A stretch of DNA of 64,000 nucleotides from Saprospiraceae bacterium (lineage in GTDB: Bacteria; Bacteroidota; Bacteroidia; Chitinophagales; Saprospiraceae). The notes under the pieces were generated by a model. That model saw nothing but the letters and a program-made list of their open reading frames with translations, was not told where the DNA came from and did no database searches. Of this stretch, positions 45,001 to 55,100 are shown one piece after another; the stretch's first letter is position 1, and each line of letters begins with the position of its first letter. Location: assembly GCA_016719615.1 (NCBI GenBank), contig JADJYQ010000005.1, positions 271,001 to 335,000 on the forward strand. Reading direction: 5' to 3'. The translations under genes and the position numbers were made by a program.

Positions 45001-46524
45001 TTTATACTGGGATTTGACATGGTCAGGTTGCCAGAGCCAATGCATATTGGTTAAGCCCTGTTGAGGATTTGCTACATTTCTTTGAAGGCCAGTCGGAAAA
45101 TCTGGATGTCCTTGAATGATGACATCTTCGCCCAAACCCCAGTCATCGCGATCCACCATGACTCCAAATATGTCAGCAAACGATTCATTTATTGCACCCG
45201 ATTCACCTACGTATTCTAATCCAGAAGTTGCATCAATGATTCCATGTGTGATCTCGTGTGCACCTACATCAAGCGAACCGGCAAAATCTTTATATCCATT
45301 CGTCAAGTTGCCAATTCCATAAAAGATGGTGTTTTCTGCCCAGAATGCACCTTCATAATTTTTATCAAAATTTATCAAAGACCTGATCGTGCCACCATTC
45401 CCATTTATGGAATTCCTGTTATGAGTATTAAGAAAATAATCATAGACTAATCCGGCATTGTAATGCGCAGATATGCCGGCTTTGGGAAAGTTATTTGTAC
45501 TGCTGTAAATTTGTACTGCTGCTTGACTGCTATTTCCACTTTTTGCATCCTGCGTCCAAATGGCCCCAATAGGTGCAGTGAGCTTAAATTGAGCAGCATT
45601 GAACATGGGTTTTGAACCATCTATGAGATAAACATCCATACCTTCCCGCCAGACATGTATAGAGCGTTCAACATCTTGTAAGTCTTTGGCTAAGGTTGTT
45701 TCATTTGTGAGCATGATATCATTTTCTGATTCGCAAGATTCCGTAAGGTGATGGCTGTGGTTTTTTTTGTCTGGACAAAATCCACAATAGTTTTTGTAGC
45801 TTTTGAGAACTTTGTTGTCTAGTGCATCCACATAAACGATCCAGGGATATACACCATCTTTTACCATTTCAATCCTGTAAATTAAATTCCAGTTTGTGGT
45901 TTCAGGATTTTTCTGGTAACCTAATTTTATAGATTTAGCTGTAAAGTTTGCATCAACTAGATTTGCCGATGGATCAGAACCGATCGGAGCTTTTATGAAA
46001 TATTCTTTTGCTGTTTGAAAAGACTGCTGTTCGTTTATAGTTGCTGCAATTTGCTGTTCAGGTATAACAGCCCTTCCATGTGCCATCATGGTATTATCCT
46101 TATATAAGTGAACAAGGTATTGGCCATTGAATACCGGCAAACCATGATAAGTTTGATCGAACTTCAAATGAATATTCGCCAGTGCATCTGTTTGTTGTTC
46201 CGATATTTCAAATCCAACACCTGAATCACTTGAAAAACCAATCAATACAGGCAAATGATTACTTAAACTTTTAATATTTTCCTCAACGTTCAATCCGGTT
46301 AATGCTGAAAAACGGAAACGCGTTGCCATCCCGGAAACATCAGCATCCAAAGATTTGAAATGATGAATCAATCTTTGACTGTTGGTTTCAGTTAAAGCAG
46401 AGTAAAGATTAAAGATTTGAATTGAGGTGTCGGTTGTGATTCCTTTATTTAAATTGGGATTCGTTTGTCCGAAAGCAAAGTAAACAACTGAAAAGCAAAG
46501 AAGAACTGAATTAAGAAACTTCAT
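42097..46524 (-). CDS. M4 family (thermolysin-like) metallopeptidase with cadherin-like repeats and T9SS type A domain
   Basis: The 1475-residue secreted protease has a signal peptide (MKFLNSVLLCFSVVYFAFGQ), an FTP/PepSY propeptide region to about 240, and an M4 catalytic domain with the zinc motif HEITH in GAHEITHGIIDATSG near 420 and the third ligand in GAINESFADIFG. A region with beta-propeller-like strands follows. Then come four complete cadherin-like units of about 95 residues, each opening with a DD.F...ED motif and closing with YE.CD...DC, plus a fifth partial one, and the T9SS type A signal. Repeats are probably calcium-binding spacers. The protease is likely to be anchored or released at the cell surface. 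Confidence 0.92.
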   Translation of the reverse strand: MKFLNSVLLCFSVVYFAFGQTNPNLNKGITTDTSIQIFNLYSALTETNSQRLIHHFKSLDADVSGMATRFRFSALTGLNVEENIKSLSNHLPVLIGFSSDSGVGFEISEQQTDALANIHLKFDQTYHGLPVFNGQYLVHLYKDNTMMAHGRAVIPEQQIAATINEQQSFQTAKEYFIKAPIGSDPSANLVDANFTAKSIKLGYQKNPETTNWNLIYRIEMVKDGVYPWIVYVDALDNKVLKSYKNYCGFCPDKKNHSHHLTESCESENDIMLTNETTLAKDLQDVERSIHVWREGMDVYLIDGSKPMFNAAQFKLTAPIGAIWTQDAKSGNSSQAAVQIYSSTNNFPKAGISAHYNAGLVYDYFLNTHNRNSINGNGGTIRSLINFDKNYEGAFWAENTIFYGIGNLTNGYKDFAGSLDVGAHEITHGIIDATSGLEYVGESGAINESFADIFGVMVDRDDWGLGEDVIIQGHPDFPTGLQRNVANPQQGLTNMHWLWQPDHVKSQYKGAADAGGVHLNSGIPNFAFYKFVQGLIAKTGTEEDAKKIAEKVYYHAMNFYLIRQANFKDLRAAIEQSCFDLYPLEASIKEKASMAFEEVGIGTSPQPGGGIFDFTDAQLKPNQGIEYVLSSKFNATKSKNEGLYISETAVQNLIKISSLDLLSRPSVLDDGSAIYFVATDYKVYKLIFNSATKAWDQSVVLDKPNYRNVAVAKDGRFLALLEKQVLNNNNIIIKDLITGNERKFVITNPVFDVTVKSSRVVEISTMEFDHSGRYLMYDCYNEHSHNGNYKYHQWDIGFLRFWDLPHDKFADGAIEKLFRAPLANPSAKRLYHFKNPNFSKNSPTVMAMDFYISDYNSPTVPLENAIVGCNVEKGELHYIQEKTKGFGFPNFSVLDLKVSFDDGFTSSPLKPVKSSVVPIDQTKMKSIGIPALLFQGNRWATFFAQGFRKNANSLPTAVDDQFDLNEDNELTAYAYTNDVLSLDIPNAFKLKGNNGGALHGSVTIKENGEFTYKPNPNFHGTDAFVYELCDVDMDCQSATVILTVNSVDDLPIIADDEFTINEDQSLSGDVGLNDIPSGDGGNIWALNGQNGGAQHATVTLDNQGKFHYIPVPDYYGNDEFSYSICDQDQDCFTAKVKIRIQSVNDVSVALNDRFNLIEDISFSGNVGLNDTLSGDGTNDFKLVGPNGGAKHAIVRMTIGGAFFYKPEKNYNGDDGFTYEICDTNQDCSRAMVSLSVSPINDFPRTADDNFITLEDMVLNESVASNDTASGDIFDSWKLVGTYGGAKGGAVIMNMDGSFSYSPFHDFYGQDQFQYELCDGHQDCALATVFVRVKPFNVSPQTANDLFKIKKNEIFQATVDQYDSYSSVDKHFYKSNELNGESLNGKDIEINNYESIYSLMVKPNPFNDQTEIEFSGHVGPITLSIYNTFGLKVFEENVSSLTNHFKFIIDTRHFESGMYVLDLQGPNFKLLRKLIKN

Positions 46525-46909
46525 AATTATTTATTTGATAGGCCAATATTAAGATCTTAAAATAAGCATTTTTTGAGCGAATTGTAAAAAAGAAATGGAT
46601 TATTAATGTAACTTGTTTTTATTCTGCCATTTAAATATTAGACTATATTTTAATATATATAATTATAAATATCAGTAAAAAGTTATAGAAGATTTTGGTT
46701 CGCTATGGATATTGTCGCAAAAAATTTAATTTCGGACAAGGAAATAGTTATTTGGAAGTTCAGGGAATTATTCAATAATAAGCAGTTCGATTAGAAACAT
46801 AGTCAATTGAAAAAAATATGTTTAGCGCGGTAAAGTAATACACATATCAAGCCTGTATATTGGTACTGCAAAATCCTTCAATGCATTCGAACTGAAAATG
46901 AAATAAAAA

Positions 46910-46934
46910 AAAGGCTGCCCAAATGGACAGCCTT
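46910..46934 (-). terminator. terminator 1 of 3 near tRNA-like 3' ends
   Basis: On the minus strand AAAGGCTGTCC pairs with GGGCAGCCTTT around ATTT, followed by a T-run. It sits directly after a tRNA-type 3' end (ATCCTCCA on the minus strand) at 46940, the same arrangement as terminator 3. Confidence 0.75.
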
Positions 46935-46938
46935 TATC

Positions 46939-47089
46939 AGTGGAGGATCAGGGATGCCGACGATCCCCGAAGAAAGCAATAGTTAAGAAAAGGAAATGGA
47001 ATAAGGGGATGTCGGCATGCTGACAACAAGGCACGGAAATTAGAAAGAAAAATAAAATAAGAAAGCCTTGTTCGTCAGCATTCGAACCT
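46939..47089 (-). repeat. tRNA-Ala 3'-end-like repeat with a 127-bp hairpin insert, copy 1
   Basis: The outer parts, GTGGAGGATCAGGGA (46939-46953) and TTCGAACCT (47081-47089), match the uninterrupted tRNA remnant at 47356-47379 over the junction GGGA|TTCGAACC. Between them lies 127 bp with nested inverted repeats (TGCCGACGATCCC against GGGGATGTCGGCA; GCTGACAACAAGGC against GCCTTGTTCGTCAGC). The insert sits in the T-loop. Copy 2 is at 47159-47308. Confidence 0.7.
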
Positions 47090-47129
47090 GTGCGGATAAA
47101 ATTGACGTAAAGACTAGGCGTAAAAGAAA

Positions 47130-47157
47130 AAGGTTCCAGTCTTTTGACTGGAACCTT
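47130..47157 (-). terminator. terminator 2 of 3
   Basis: AAGGTTCCAGT pairs perfectly with ACTGGAACCTT around a 6-base loop, with a T-rich tail on the minus strand. It directly follows the tRNA-like 3' end of repeat copy 2. Confidence 0.75.
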
Positions 47158-47158
47158 A

Positions 47159-47308
47159 GTGGAGGATCAGGGATGCCGACGATCCCTGAAGAAAGCAATA
47201 GTTAAGAAAAGGAAATAGAATGAGGGGATGTCGGCATGCTGACAACAAGGCACGGAAACCAGAAAGAAAAACAAAATACGAAAGCCTTGTTCGTCAGCAT
47301 TCGAACCT
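47159..47308 (-). repeat. tRNA-Ala 3'-end-like repeat with hairpin insert, copy 2
   Basis: This is the second copy, with a 126-bp insert at 47174-47299 between GTGGAGGATCAGGGA and TTCGAACCT, about 93-95% identical to copy 1. On the minus strand CAGGGAT-CGTCGGC-ATCCCTG forms a 7-bp stem with a 7-base loop at the junction, and GTTCG...CGAAC forms a second small stem. No coding frame is present in either copy. Confidence 0.7.
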
Positions 47309-47325
47309 AAAATGATGGAAATAAA

Positions 47326-47351
47326 AAAGGCTGCCCAAATGGACAGCCTTT
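47326..47351 (-). terminator. terminator 3 of 3, after the tRNA-Ala remnant
   Basis: The hairpin is identical to terminator 1 (AAAGGCTG...CAGCCTTT with T-run on the minus strand). It lies 5 bp beyond the tRNA-Ala 3' end at 47357, as expected of the original tRNA terminator. Confidence 0.8.
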
Positions 47352-47356
47352 ATAAG

Positions 47357-47401
47357 TGGAGGATCAGGGATTCGAACCCAGGACCCCCTGCGTGCAAGGC
47401 A
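47357..47401 (-). other. attachment site: 3' part of tRNA-Ala(TGC) gene
   Basis: On the minus strand the sequence contains the anticodon loop CTTGCAC, the 3' anticodon-stem strand GCAGG, the variable loop, T-loop TTCGAAT and the 3' acceptor strand ATCCTCC plus discriminator A. The T at position 70 would make the G3:U70 pair that marks tRNA-Ala. Homology stops within the 5' strand of the anticodon stem; D-arm and 5' acceptor are missing. The tyrosine recombinase gene starts 167 bp beyond it. This is the usual product of integration into the 3' half of a tRNA gene, so 47357-47401 is read as one att end. The intact tRNA should lie beyond the right edge. Confidence 0.75.
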
Positions 47402-47542
47402 TAATATTTGCTTAATCTTATCATTGTTTTATTCCCTATTATATCGTTAAACGCATTGTAATACAGGCACTTGTTATCATATTATATATTGTTATTATAT
47501 GTTTATTATGCATTTCTGTATGCAAACTGTATGCAAATGTAT

Positions 47543-47550
47543 TATTTTTG
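47543..47550 (+). promoter_or_regulatory. minus-7 box TATTTTTG for the integrase gene
   Basis: TATTTTTG matches TAnnTTTG and lies 17 bp before the ATG at 47568. It falls inside the 5' extension of the integrase frame that begins at 47499, which supports the downstream start. Confidence 0.5.
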
Positions 47551-47567
47551 TGTATATTCTAAAAGAT

Positions 47568-48830
47568 ATGGAAAAGCAGGTTTTTATTTCTTTGGTCCTG
47601 GATAAACGGTATGAAAAAGCGAACAAGAAATATCCACTCAAACTAAGGGTATTTACTCCGGAACCCAGGAGACAAAAGCTATATCCTACTATTTACGACT
47701 TTACAGAAAAGGAGTTTCAAAACATCTGGCTTACTTCAAAGCCTACTAAAGAACATAGATCAATCAGAGAAAAGCTCCAGGCTCTTGAAAAAATGGCTTT
47801 AGATAAAGCCTATAATTTGGTTCCATTTGACTTTGAGGAATTTGACAAATCGCTAAAAACGGTAAAAGGTGATCGGCAAAATGTGTTATTAAAATACCAG
47901 GAACAAATAGATAGGCTGAAATTGCTGGACCAAATAGGAACCGCACAGCTTTATGAATTAAGTCTAAAGTCCATAATGGCTTTTGTAACTAATTTTACCG
48001 GTAAAGAAGTTCATAAGTTGTTTTATAGGGAAATTACTCCATTATGGCTTGAAAGATATGAGAAATATATGATTGAGGTGATGCACAGGAGTACAACCAC
48101 CGTATCAATGTATCTGCGTTGCCTAAGAGCTATTTTCCACAATGCCATTGCTGATAAAGATATTGACTCAGAAATTCTTCCATTTGGAAAAAATAAATAC
48201 CTGATACCAAACTACAAAAAAGTAAAGAAAGCTTTGAATAAGGCTCAATTAAAAATATTATTTGATTCTAAACCAAATAATCCGGAACAGGGAAAAGCCA
48301 AAGATTTCTGGTTTCTTTCGTTTTTTTGTAATGGTATGAATCTCAAGGATATTGCTTTATTGAGATATAATAATTTGCAGGATGATAAACTGACATTTTT
48401 ACGTGCAAAAACAAAAAACACGACAAAGCAAAATCAAAAACCTATAACCATTTATTTAAATCAAATTGCAAAAGAAATTATTGACAAGTATTGCATTCCA
48501 GCACAAAGTCCAAAAAGTTTAATCTTCCCTATTATTTCAGACCAGGATTCTGAAATAATAAAATTCAACAAGATTAAGAATTTTAGAAGATTCGTTAATC
48601 AGAATCTGAAAGTATTGGCAGCTAATAATGGAATCACAGATGAAATTTCCAGTTATTGGGCAAGGCATAGTTTTGCCACAAGTTTGATACGTTCAGGTAA
48701 AAGCATGGAGGTCGTTGGCGAAGCTTTTGGCCATAGTGATAAAAAAACTACCCAGAATTATTTTGCCGGTTTTGATGATGATACCAAAAAGACGATCAGC
48801 AATGATCTGATGGATTTTTTGGATCTATAA
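47568..48830 (+). CDS. int: tyrosine recombinase / phage-type integrase
   Basis: From the ATG at 47568 (MEKQVFISLVLDKRYEKANK) it has 420 residues; the frame extends up to 47499, but that part contains a promoter box. It has the Bacteroidota layout: arm-binding N-terminus, SAM-like core-binding domain (MIEVMHRSTTTVSMYLRCLR) and catalytic domain. The visible catalytic residues are Arg-His in YWARHSFATSL, His in AFGHSDKKTTQNYF and the nucleophile Tyr in that same segment. The first conserved Arg is replaced by Asn (CNGMNLKDIALL), as also occurs in IntDOT-like enzymes, where it is Ser. Next to the tRNA-Ala remnant it is the obvious recombinase of the integrated element. Its stop overlaps by 6 bp the convergent T9SS gene. 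Confidence 0.92.
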   Translation: MEKQVFISLVLDKRYEKANKKYPLKLRVFTPEPRRQKLYPTIYDFTEKEFQNIWLTSKPTKEHRSIREKLQALEKMALDKAYNLVPFDFEEFDKSLKTVKGDRQNVLLKYQEQIDRLKLLDQIGTAQLYELSLKSIMAFVTNFTGKEVHKLFYREITPLWLERYEKYMIEVMHRSTTTVSMYLRCLRAIFHNAIADKDIDSEILPFGKNKYLIPNYKKVKKALNKAQLKILFDSKPNNPEQGKAKDFWFLSFFCNGMNLKDIALLRYNNLQDDKLTFLRAKTKNTTKQNQKPITIYLNQIAKEIIDKYCIPAQSPKSLIFPIISDQDSEIIKFNKIKNFRRFVNQNLKVLAANNGITDEISSYWARHSFATSLIRSGKSMEVVGEAFGHSDKKTTQNYFAGFDDDTKKTISNDLMDFLDL

Positions 48831-51800
48831 AACCAAACTCACATCTCCCACTTTCTGTTGTAGTACTCCTGACTTATTCCTCCAGATGATTTGATAAACA
48901 TAAACTCCTGGCTGGCATTTTTTACCCCGTGCACTACCATCCCATTTCGCACATAGGCCATTTTTAATTTGTAAGCCGCTACATTCAAAAACAAGATTAC
49001 CCCAACGGTCAAACAATTGGATGCTTTCAACCATCCCGTTTCCCTCCTCCAACACAGGTCCCCAGCGATCATTGAGATTATCTCCATTTGGACTAAAACT
49101 ATTAGGGACATACAACTCCTTTTCCTTTTTAATAATCCTTATGAGTATGGAGTCAATCGCAGTGCAACCATTGTCATCTTGTACGATGATGTAGTATTTG
49201 GTATCTTTTGCAGGACTTACTTTGGGACGTAAACAATTTGTACAACTCAGTCCGGTAGATGGTGACCAATTTACCTGATTTACATTGGATGAATAATAAG
49301 GATCCAATACCAAGGAATCTCCTTCATCGATTTGTAACTCATTGAGTACATCAACCCGGATTTCATCATACCATTTGATCTGATAATGAAAAACCGAATC
49401 GCAACTGCTTTGGTTTTGTTTTCGGATGGTCCAATTCATTTCTTCTTGGATCCAGGCATTTGCGATATATATTGAATCGCCCTGACAAATAAAATATTGA
49501 AGATTCTTTGCTTGTGGAATGCCTTTGTAGCTAACGATCGTTCTATGAACTGAATCACAGCCATTTTGGTTTTGATAATGAGATTCAATCTTCAAAGTAT
49601 CATAAATCCATTGACCATTAAGCTTAATTGAATCTCCTGGACATATTTCATATCTGTTGGTGTCGGGTAAGCTCAAAGGATACAGTTTTATATTAAGGTT
49701 CCATACTGAATCACAGCCATTTGAGTCCTGATTTACCAATTCTTTTTGAATACTGTCTTTATACCAAACTCCTGAGAACAATACGGAGTCCCCCCTGCAC
49801 ATGATATGATTAAACTGATTGGGTAGATTCTCAGGATAGACCCTGATATAAATTACATGATTTGAATCACATCCATTCCTATCTGAATACGTTTGAACAA
49901 TATCAATACTATCCTCATACCATTGTTGCCCAACTTGTACTGAATCACCCGGACAGATCCAAACCTGTTCTGTGGATGAAATGGTTGGAAGGAAGGTCAG
50001 TAGTTGAAGATATGAAACGGAATCACATCCTGATTGATCTTGATAATTGAAGATTAAAAGGGTATCTGAAAAATAATAAACATTCGCAATGAAAAGACTA
50101 TCTCCCGGACAGAACACAATACTGTCCCTTTGAACAACAGCTTGTTTTTTTGTATAAATGCACAACGACAGAGTACTGTCACAAAATTCTGCAAAATGGA
50201 TTTTGACATCCAGACATGTATCATTAGTCAGAGAAGCGATCTCGAAGCTATCAGAAGTAAGAAAATTTCCATTGACAAAAATGCTGTCTGCATTTGAATT
50301 GAACTTAAATGTAGCGGTACTGCCACTGCATATTGATGTATCTCGTTGTAACCACTCAAACGCCGGTTGGCAATTACAATTATTCACTTTTATTTTTAGG
50401 GTGTCACTTTTATATCCGCATAGAGTAAGATAAGCTGCAATCACCCGTTTATACCCGGGATCTGCAAAATAAACATCGATGGTATCCCCGTTTTGGTTTA
50501 CGATGACTCCTCCGTCAGGTAAAACCCATTGCAAATCAGGATGCGGACAAGGATCGGTCAACACATAACGCACCGTCGTATCGGCGCAAAACTCATAAGG
50601 ACCATGCGTAAAGAGCCGGTAAGGAAACTGCAGGCCTTGTGCAAAATGAGGCGCTCCAAGTCCTGAGCCTTCCCCTAAATAAAATCCTTGTGATTGGAAA
50701 TCACAGGCAAGGCCTTTCTCATTTGGTTTGGATATTGTATATAAATTCAAACTACTAAAAACGTCGGTGATATATATTTTATTATCAGGACCCAATACTG
50801 GTGCACCTATGCTACGCTTCCTCTGATCCAAAATTGGTACTATACTTGAATTAATTACTGCAGTATCTAACATACTCAAATCTATTTGCCAAATTTTACT
50901 TCCGGTGATATACAATTTTGTGTCGTCTGAAGAAAATTCGGATCCGTATACCCATTCATTAAATAAATTAAAACTCAATGGTACTCCACCGTAAATTGTT
51001 CCGGTCATTGGGTCAAAACGATGCAGTTCTATTGCATTTAAGAAAACTCTATTTACTCCATCAAAACCTCCGGTTGCCTCCACAATAACAGAACCGCTAT
51101 GAGAAGATTTTAGATAACCCCATAAATAATATTTTTGATCAAAGTTATTCACAATCCCCGAAATGAAAATCCCATTTAAGCTTAATCCATTTTTATCTAA
51201 CAGCCACACCGTAAATTGCTCGGTAATTGCATTTTGACCTATGATCCACCAGTCTTTTCCATTACAGTGGCGGATGCCTTCCACTCGTTCTGAGGTAGTA
51301 TCCATCAATATCTGGTGTTTTAAGATCACCTTACCCAAGCCCCCGTTTTGACTCATGTCGATGATAGCATATCTGAGCGTTTTTGCAAAAGTGTCTGTTT
51401 GGTCTGTAATCTGTCCTGGGTAAAATATCCAATACAAAGAATCGGTTCCCGGTTGGGGTAAAACTAAATTCATGGTGGAAGAAGCTCCGGCTAATCCAAA
51501 TGGTGAATTGATATTTCCATTGTCCATCACCTGATGATTAGAATTAAAAATCTCATTATTGTTGGTATAAAATAATAATTTTCCATTACGATCACAAATT
51601 GAGGTATGGGCTTCTCCTCCATATCCGCTAAATCCGGTATCCACTGCCGGAAAACCCCGATTCCAGTTTAGACTATGTTTGCCCATATACCATATCGAAG
51701 CCTCAAGACCTGTTAGACAATTGTCGATTTGTGACCCAAATGAAGGCAATTTTAATTTATTGTTGATATCATTTTTTAAGATTAATGTTCTGCTCAATAG

Positions 51801-51965
51801 GATTGGATTTATTTCGACTTTAAATTGATTTGCATCACCTTTTTGAAAATAAAAATTAATTAGTTTGGTTTCGTTTTCAAAATTGTTAAATTCTGTTATT
51901 GGCCAATAAATGCCCATCCCAAGGATCAATAAAAAATATAAACAAATTTTATATACATTTTTCAT
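48825..51965 (-). CDS. large secreted protein with T9SS type B (gliding motility-associated) C-terminal domain
   Basis: The 1046-residue protein has a membrane-type signal (MKNVYKICLYFLLILGMGIYW), an N-terminal beta-propeller-like region of about 400 residues (NGKLLFYTNNNEIFNSN, LYWIFYPGQITDQTDTF), a PKD-like section, and about six repeats of 40-45 residues with CPGDS...W...DS...NGCDS (for example ICPGDSIKLNGQWIYD). It ends in a type B T9SS domain (LYVPNSFSPNGDNLNDRWG, WDGSARGKKCQPGVYVYQI). Type B cargo typically sits on the cell surface. It is convergent with the integrase and divergent from the PKD protein gene. Confidence 0.88.
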   Translation of the reverse strand: MKNVYKICLYFLLILGMGIYWPITEFNNFENETKLINFYFQKGDANQFKVEINPILLSRTLILKNDINNKLKLPSFGSQIDNCLTGLEASIWYMGKHSLNWNRGFPAVDTGFSGYGGEAHTSICDRNGKLLFYTNNNEIFNSNHQVMDNGNINSPFGLAGASSTMNLVLPQPGTDSLYWIFYPGQITDQTDTFAKTLRYAIIDMSQNGGLGKVILKHQILMDTTSERVEGIRHCNGKDWWIIGQNAITEQFTVWLLDKNGLSLNGIFISGIVNNFDQKYYLWGYLKSSHSGSVIVEATGGFDGVNRVFLNAIELHRFDPMTGTIYGGVPLSFNLFNEWVYGSEFSSDDTKLYITGSKIWQIDLSMLDTAVINSSIVPILDQRKRSIGAPVLGPDNKIYITDVFSSLNLYTISKPNEKGLACDFQSQGFYLGEGSGLGAPHFAQGLQFPYRLFTHGPYEFCADTTVRYVLTDPCPHPDLQWVLPDGGVIVNQNGDTIDVYFADPGYKRVIAAYLTLCGYKSDTLKIKVNNCNCQPAFEWLQRDTSICSGSTATFKFNSNADSIFVNGNFLTSDSFEIASLTNDTCLDVKIHFAEFCDSTLSLCIYTKKQAVVQRDSIVFCPGDSLFIANVYYFSDTLLIFNYQDQSGCDSVSYLQLLTFLPTISSTEQVWICPGDSVQVGQQWYEDSIDIVQTYSDRNGCDSNHVIYIRVYPENLPNQFNHIMCRGDSVLFSGVWYKDSIQKELVNQDSNGCDSVWNLNIKLYPLSLPDTNRYEICPGDSIKLNGQWIYDTLKIESHYQNQNGCDSVHRTIVSYKGIPQAKNLQYFICQGDSIYIANAWIQEEMNWTIRKQNQSSCDSVFHYQIKWYDEIRVDVLNELQIDEGDSLVLDPYYSSNVNQVNWSPSTGLSCTNCLRPKVSPAKDTKYYIIVQDDNGCTAIDSILIRIIKKEKELYVPNSFSPNGDNLNDRWGPVLEEGNGMVESIQLFDRWGNLVFECSGLQIKNGLCAKWDGSARGKKCQPGVYVYQIIWRNKSGVLQQKVGDVSLVL

Positions 51966-52160
51966 CAGTGTATAAGCTTATTGAGATGATCCTTTTACAC
52001 AAGTAAACGCTTTCTCATAAGTTAAAGTCAAACTGTTACTTGACAAAGATAGGTAAATCGGCCTATTTTAGCAATCGAAAAGAATCCAAAAAGGAAGTAA
52101 GAACCCATATACCGTTTAAATGTTAAGGAAATTTATTTTTTAACAATATAAACCTTTCTT

Positions 52161-55100
52161 ATGAACCCAAAAACGATTTTTGCTATTGCAATAATAGCAT
52201 TGTTTTGTACTTCAGTTTATTCACAATGTACCATTTCCGGACCAGTAGACGTTTGCAAAACCATTGAATATGTTTACAACATCAACCCTGGTCCTGATCA
52301 GACAGTTCGATGGCGGTTGGTCAACCGCTTAGGCAAATTTATAACCATCAATATAGATCATTGCATGATCCAATGGGAAAAAACCGGTACAGAAACTTTA
52401 TTGGCTGAGATCAGATCTTCCACCGGGGCGATCGTTTCCATTTGCTCATTGAATATTTCAGTTGCTCATTTTGAAGAATTTGACATAAAACCCATACCTA
52501 ATGAAGGTGGTGCGTCAGAGAACAAAACGTACAACTTTTGTAAAAACACCGATTTGAAATTTCTGACAATGCAGCATGGTGATTATTCGTATTCGTGGAC
52601 TTACAACGGCATACCGGTTGGTAATAATTCAAATACAGTAGAATTTAATTCCGGAAATCAGCCTACAGGAGAATTATGTCTCGTTGTTCAAAATCTGATT
52701 AATTTATGTATGAGAACCTTATGTATCCAGCTCAATTTATTTGATCCACCTGTCATTGACTTTCAATGGTACGGGGGCAACGATCCTTCGCTTTTGAATA
52801 TTTGTCTCGGTGATGAAATCCTCTTTACCAATAACTCAGTACATGAAAATGACAATCTTTATGTCTGGGAATTGATACAGGCTGGATCCACATTATCAAG
52901 TTCATCTACCAGATCCATAAATACTCCATTTTTAACTTCATATCTTGATCCTGGCAACTACACAGTAAGGCTTACCGGATACAACATCACTAAATGTAAA
53001 ATGATAAAAGAAGTTTTCGTTACAGTCGATCAAAACACAAAATTGCAAATCAACAACATCAGAAATACTGTATGTGAAGGAGAAGAAATACATTACTCGG
53101 TAGATGATGTTTGTCAGCAATATGTTTGGGCTGTTGAACATGGCCAATTTAATCCGGCTCCTGGGAATAATCCGGCAGCCAATGTAATCTGGCAGCAACC
53201 CGGCCCAGGTGGTGTTGGGACTATTTTTGTCACCCCTTCCAATTGTCAATCTTCGATTTGTAATGCTACAAGCAAAGAGCATGTGTTCATTATTCCATCA
53301 GACTTAGACAATTATATCAGTGGTACACAAACTATTTGCTATGTTGAACCCAATATTGGTGTTATATATTCAGCTCCAAAATGGCCGGGGTTTGAATATG
53401 ACTGGGATGTCACGGGACAGGGAACCGAAAATTTTATCAAAACGGAAAAATCAAATGAGTTTACCGTCAGGATCAGCAGTGGTTTTACAGGTACATTTAC
53501 GGTCGTTTTGAATTTAAGTTCAAGTATAATAAATTGTACAGCTACCGGCACATTACAAGTAAATGTTTATGATAACAAAATCATTGATCAAACTCCGGTG
53601 CATTGTTATGGGACAGATGCCAGTTTTAGCATCGAAAATTACAATTCAAATATGACAGTCCATTGGTCATTGTTGTACAATGGCATCGAAGTATTAAATA
53701 CTACAGATTATCCTTTACTTGTAAGTAAAGATCTGTTGGTTAAAGCAGGTATCTATAATTTATTTGCACAGGTGCAGATGAATAGTATGGAGTGCAGTCA
53801 GAATTTGCAATTCACGGTTAAAAATCCGGTCCAAAGCCCAATTGAAATAACAGGCCAACCATATATATGTCCCGGACAGGAATATATGTACAGTATTGTC
53901 GAAACATCACCAGGTGATGTAGAATGGGATATTATTGGTGGAACCATTACAGGTCAACCAATGAAAAATCATATAATGATTTTGTGGTTCACCAATCAAA
54001 CCACGTATCAAGTATCGGCCCGTTGGATACAAGGCGATTGTGAATCTGAGTGGACCTCGCTTGCTGTGTTCAGTAAAGAAAACCTGACCGCAGCTATAAG
54101 TGGTCCTAATCCTGTTTGCAATGCATCTACAACCGAATACACCATCAATTATCCCAATGCCCAATCCTATACCTGGCGTATTGATCCTCCATCAGTTGGG
54201 CAGATCATTGCCGGTCAAAGTTCGCATGTGGTGACAGTTGAATGGAATAATGTGAGCCAATCTACCCAGGCTAAGGTAATTGTAGATATTCTGGATTGTA
54301 ACCTGAGTAAATATTATGAACTACTCGTTACTGTTAATAAAGGGACTTCACCGGTTATATTAGGAAACCCTTGTGTTGATCAGTCGAGTGCTCTGGTCGT
54401 AAACGCTTTTGGTGCTGATGAATATTTCTGGGATTTTGGCGATGGAACGACGATGACAACACCGACAAATGTTGCGTACTATATCTATCAAACCGAAGGG
54501 AGTTACTTTGTAAAAGTAAGTTGGAATGAAAGTTCCAATTGTTATGATCAAAATTATGCAAATGGCTGGGTGACTGCTTTTAATCAGGAAAAAATTGACA
54601 TTTACCCTTATAAATGTAGGATTGATCAAAACAATAATACAGTTGAAGATTGCATTCCATTAGATTGTTTAGAACCTGAAGACAGTTATATTTTAAAATT
54701 CTACACAACTCAATTTGCAGGTGTTTCAGAATATCGCTGGGAAGTGACCAAACCAAATAGTGCCACCGAGTATTATACCACTACATTGCCATACTTAGAA
54801 CTGGAACAATCTATCAATGGACCATACATAGGAGCCCAAGTCATAGTGCGAACAGATCACAATGCTATAAATCGAAAATGCATAATCGCAGATACATTTG
54901 ATATCCCTTTATGCATTATTAATCAAGGAGAATGTGAACACGATCCGGTGACTGTAAATATAATTGAAGATGGATGGGAAGGATGTACAATATATAAGTA
55001 TCATGGAGTAATATTACCCGACCCATTCTTTTATCCAGTCAAAAGTCGTTGGTGGGCTGTTAACGACGGTTTTACAAATCCGAAATATGAAATCGAAAAT

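Noticed and set aside
46905..47355. Complete tRNA genes in the repeat region
   Set aside because: None of the three tRNA-like 3' ends has a D-arm or 5' acceptor strand; they are remnants.
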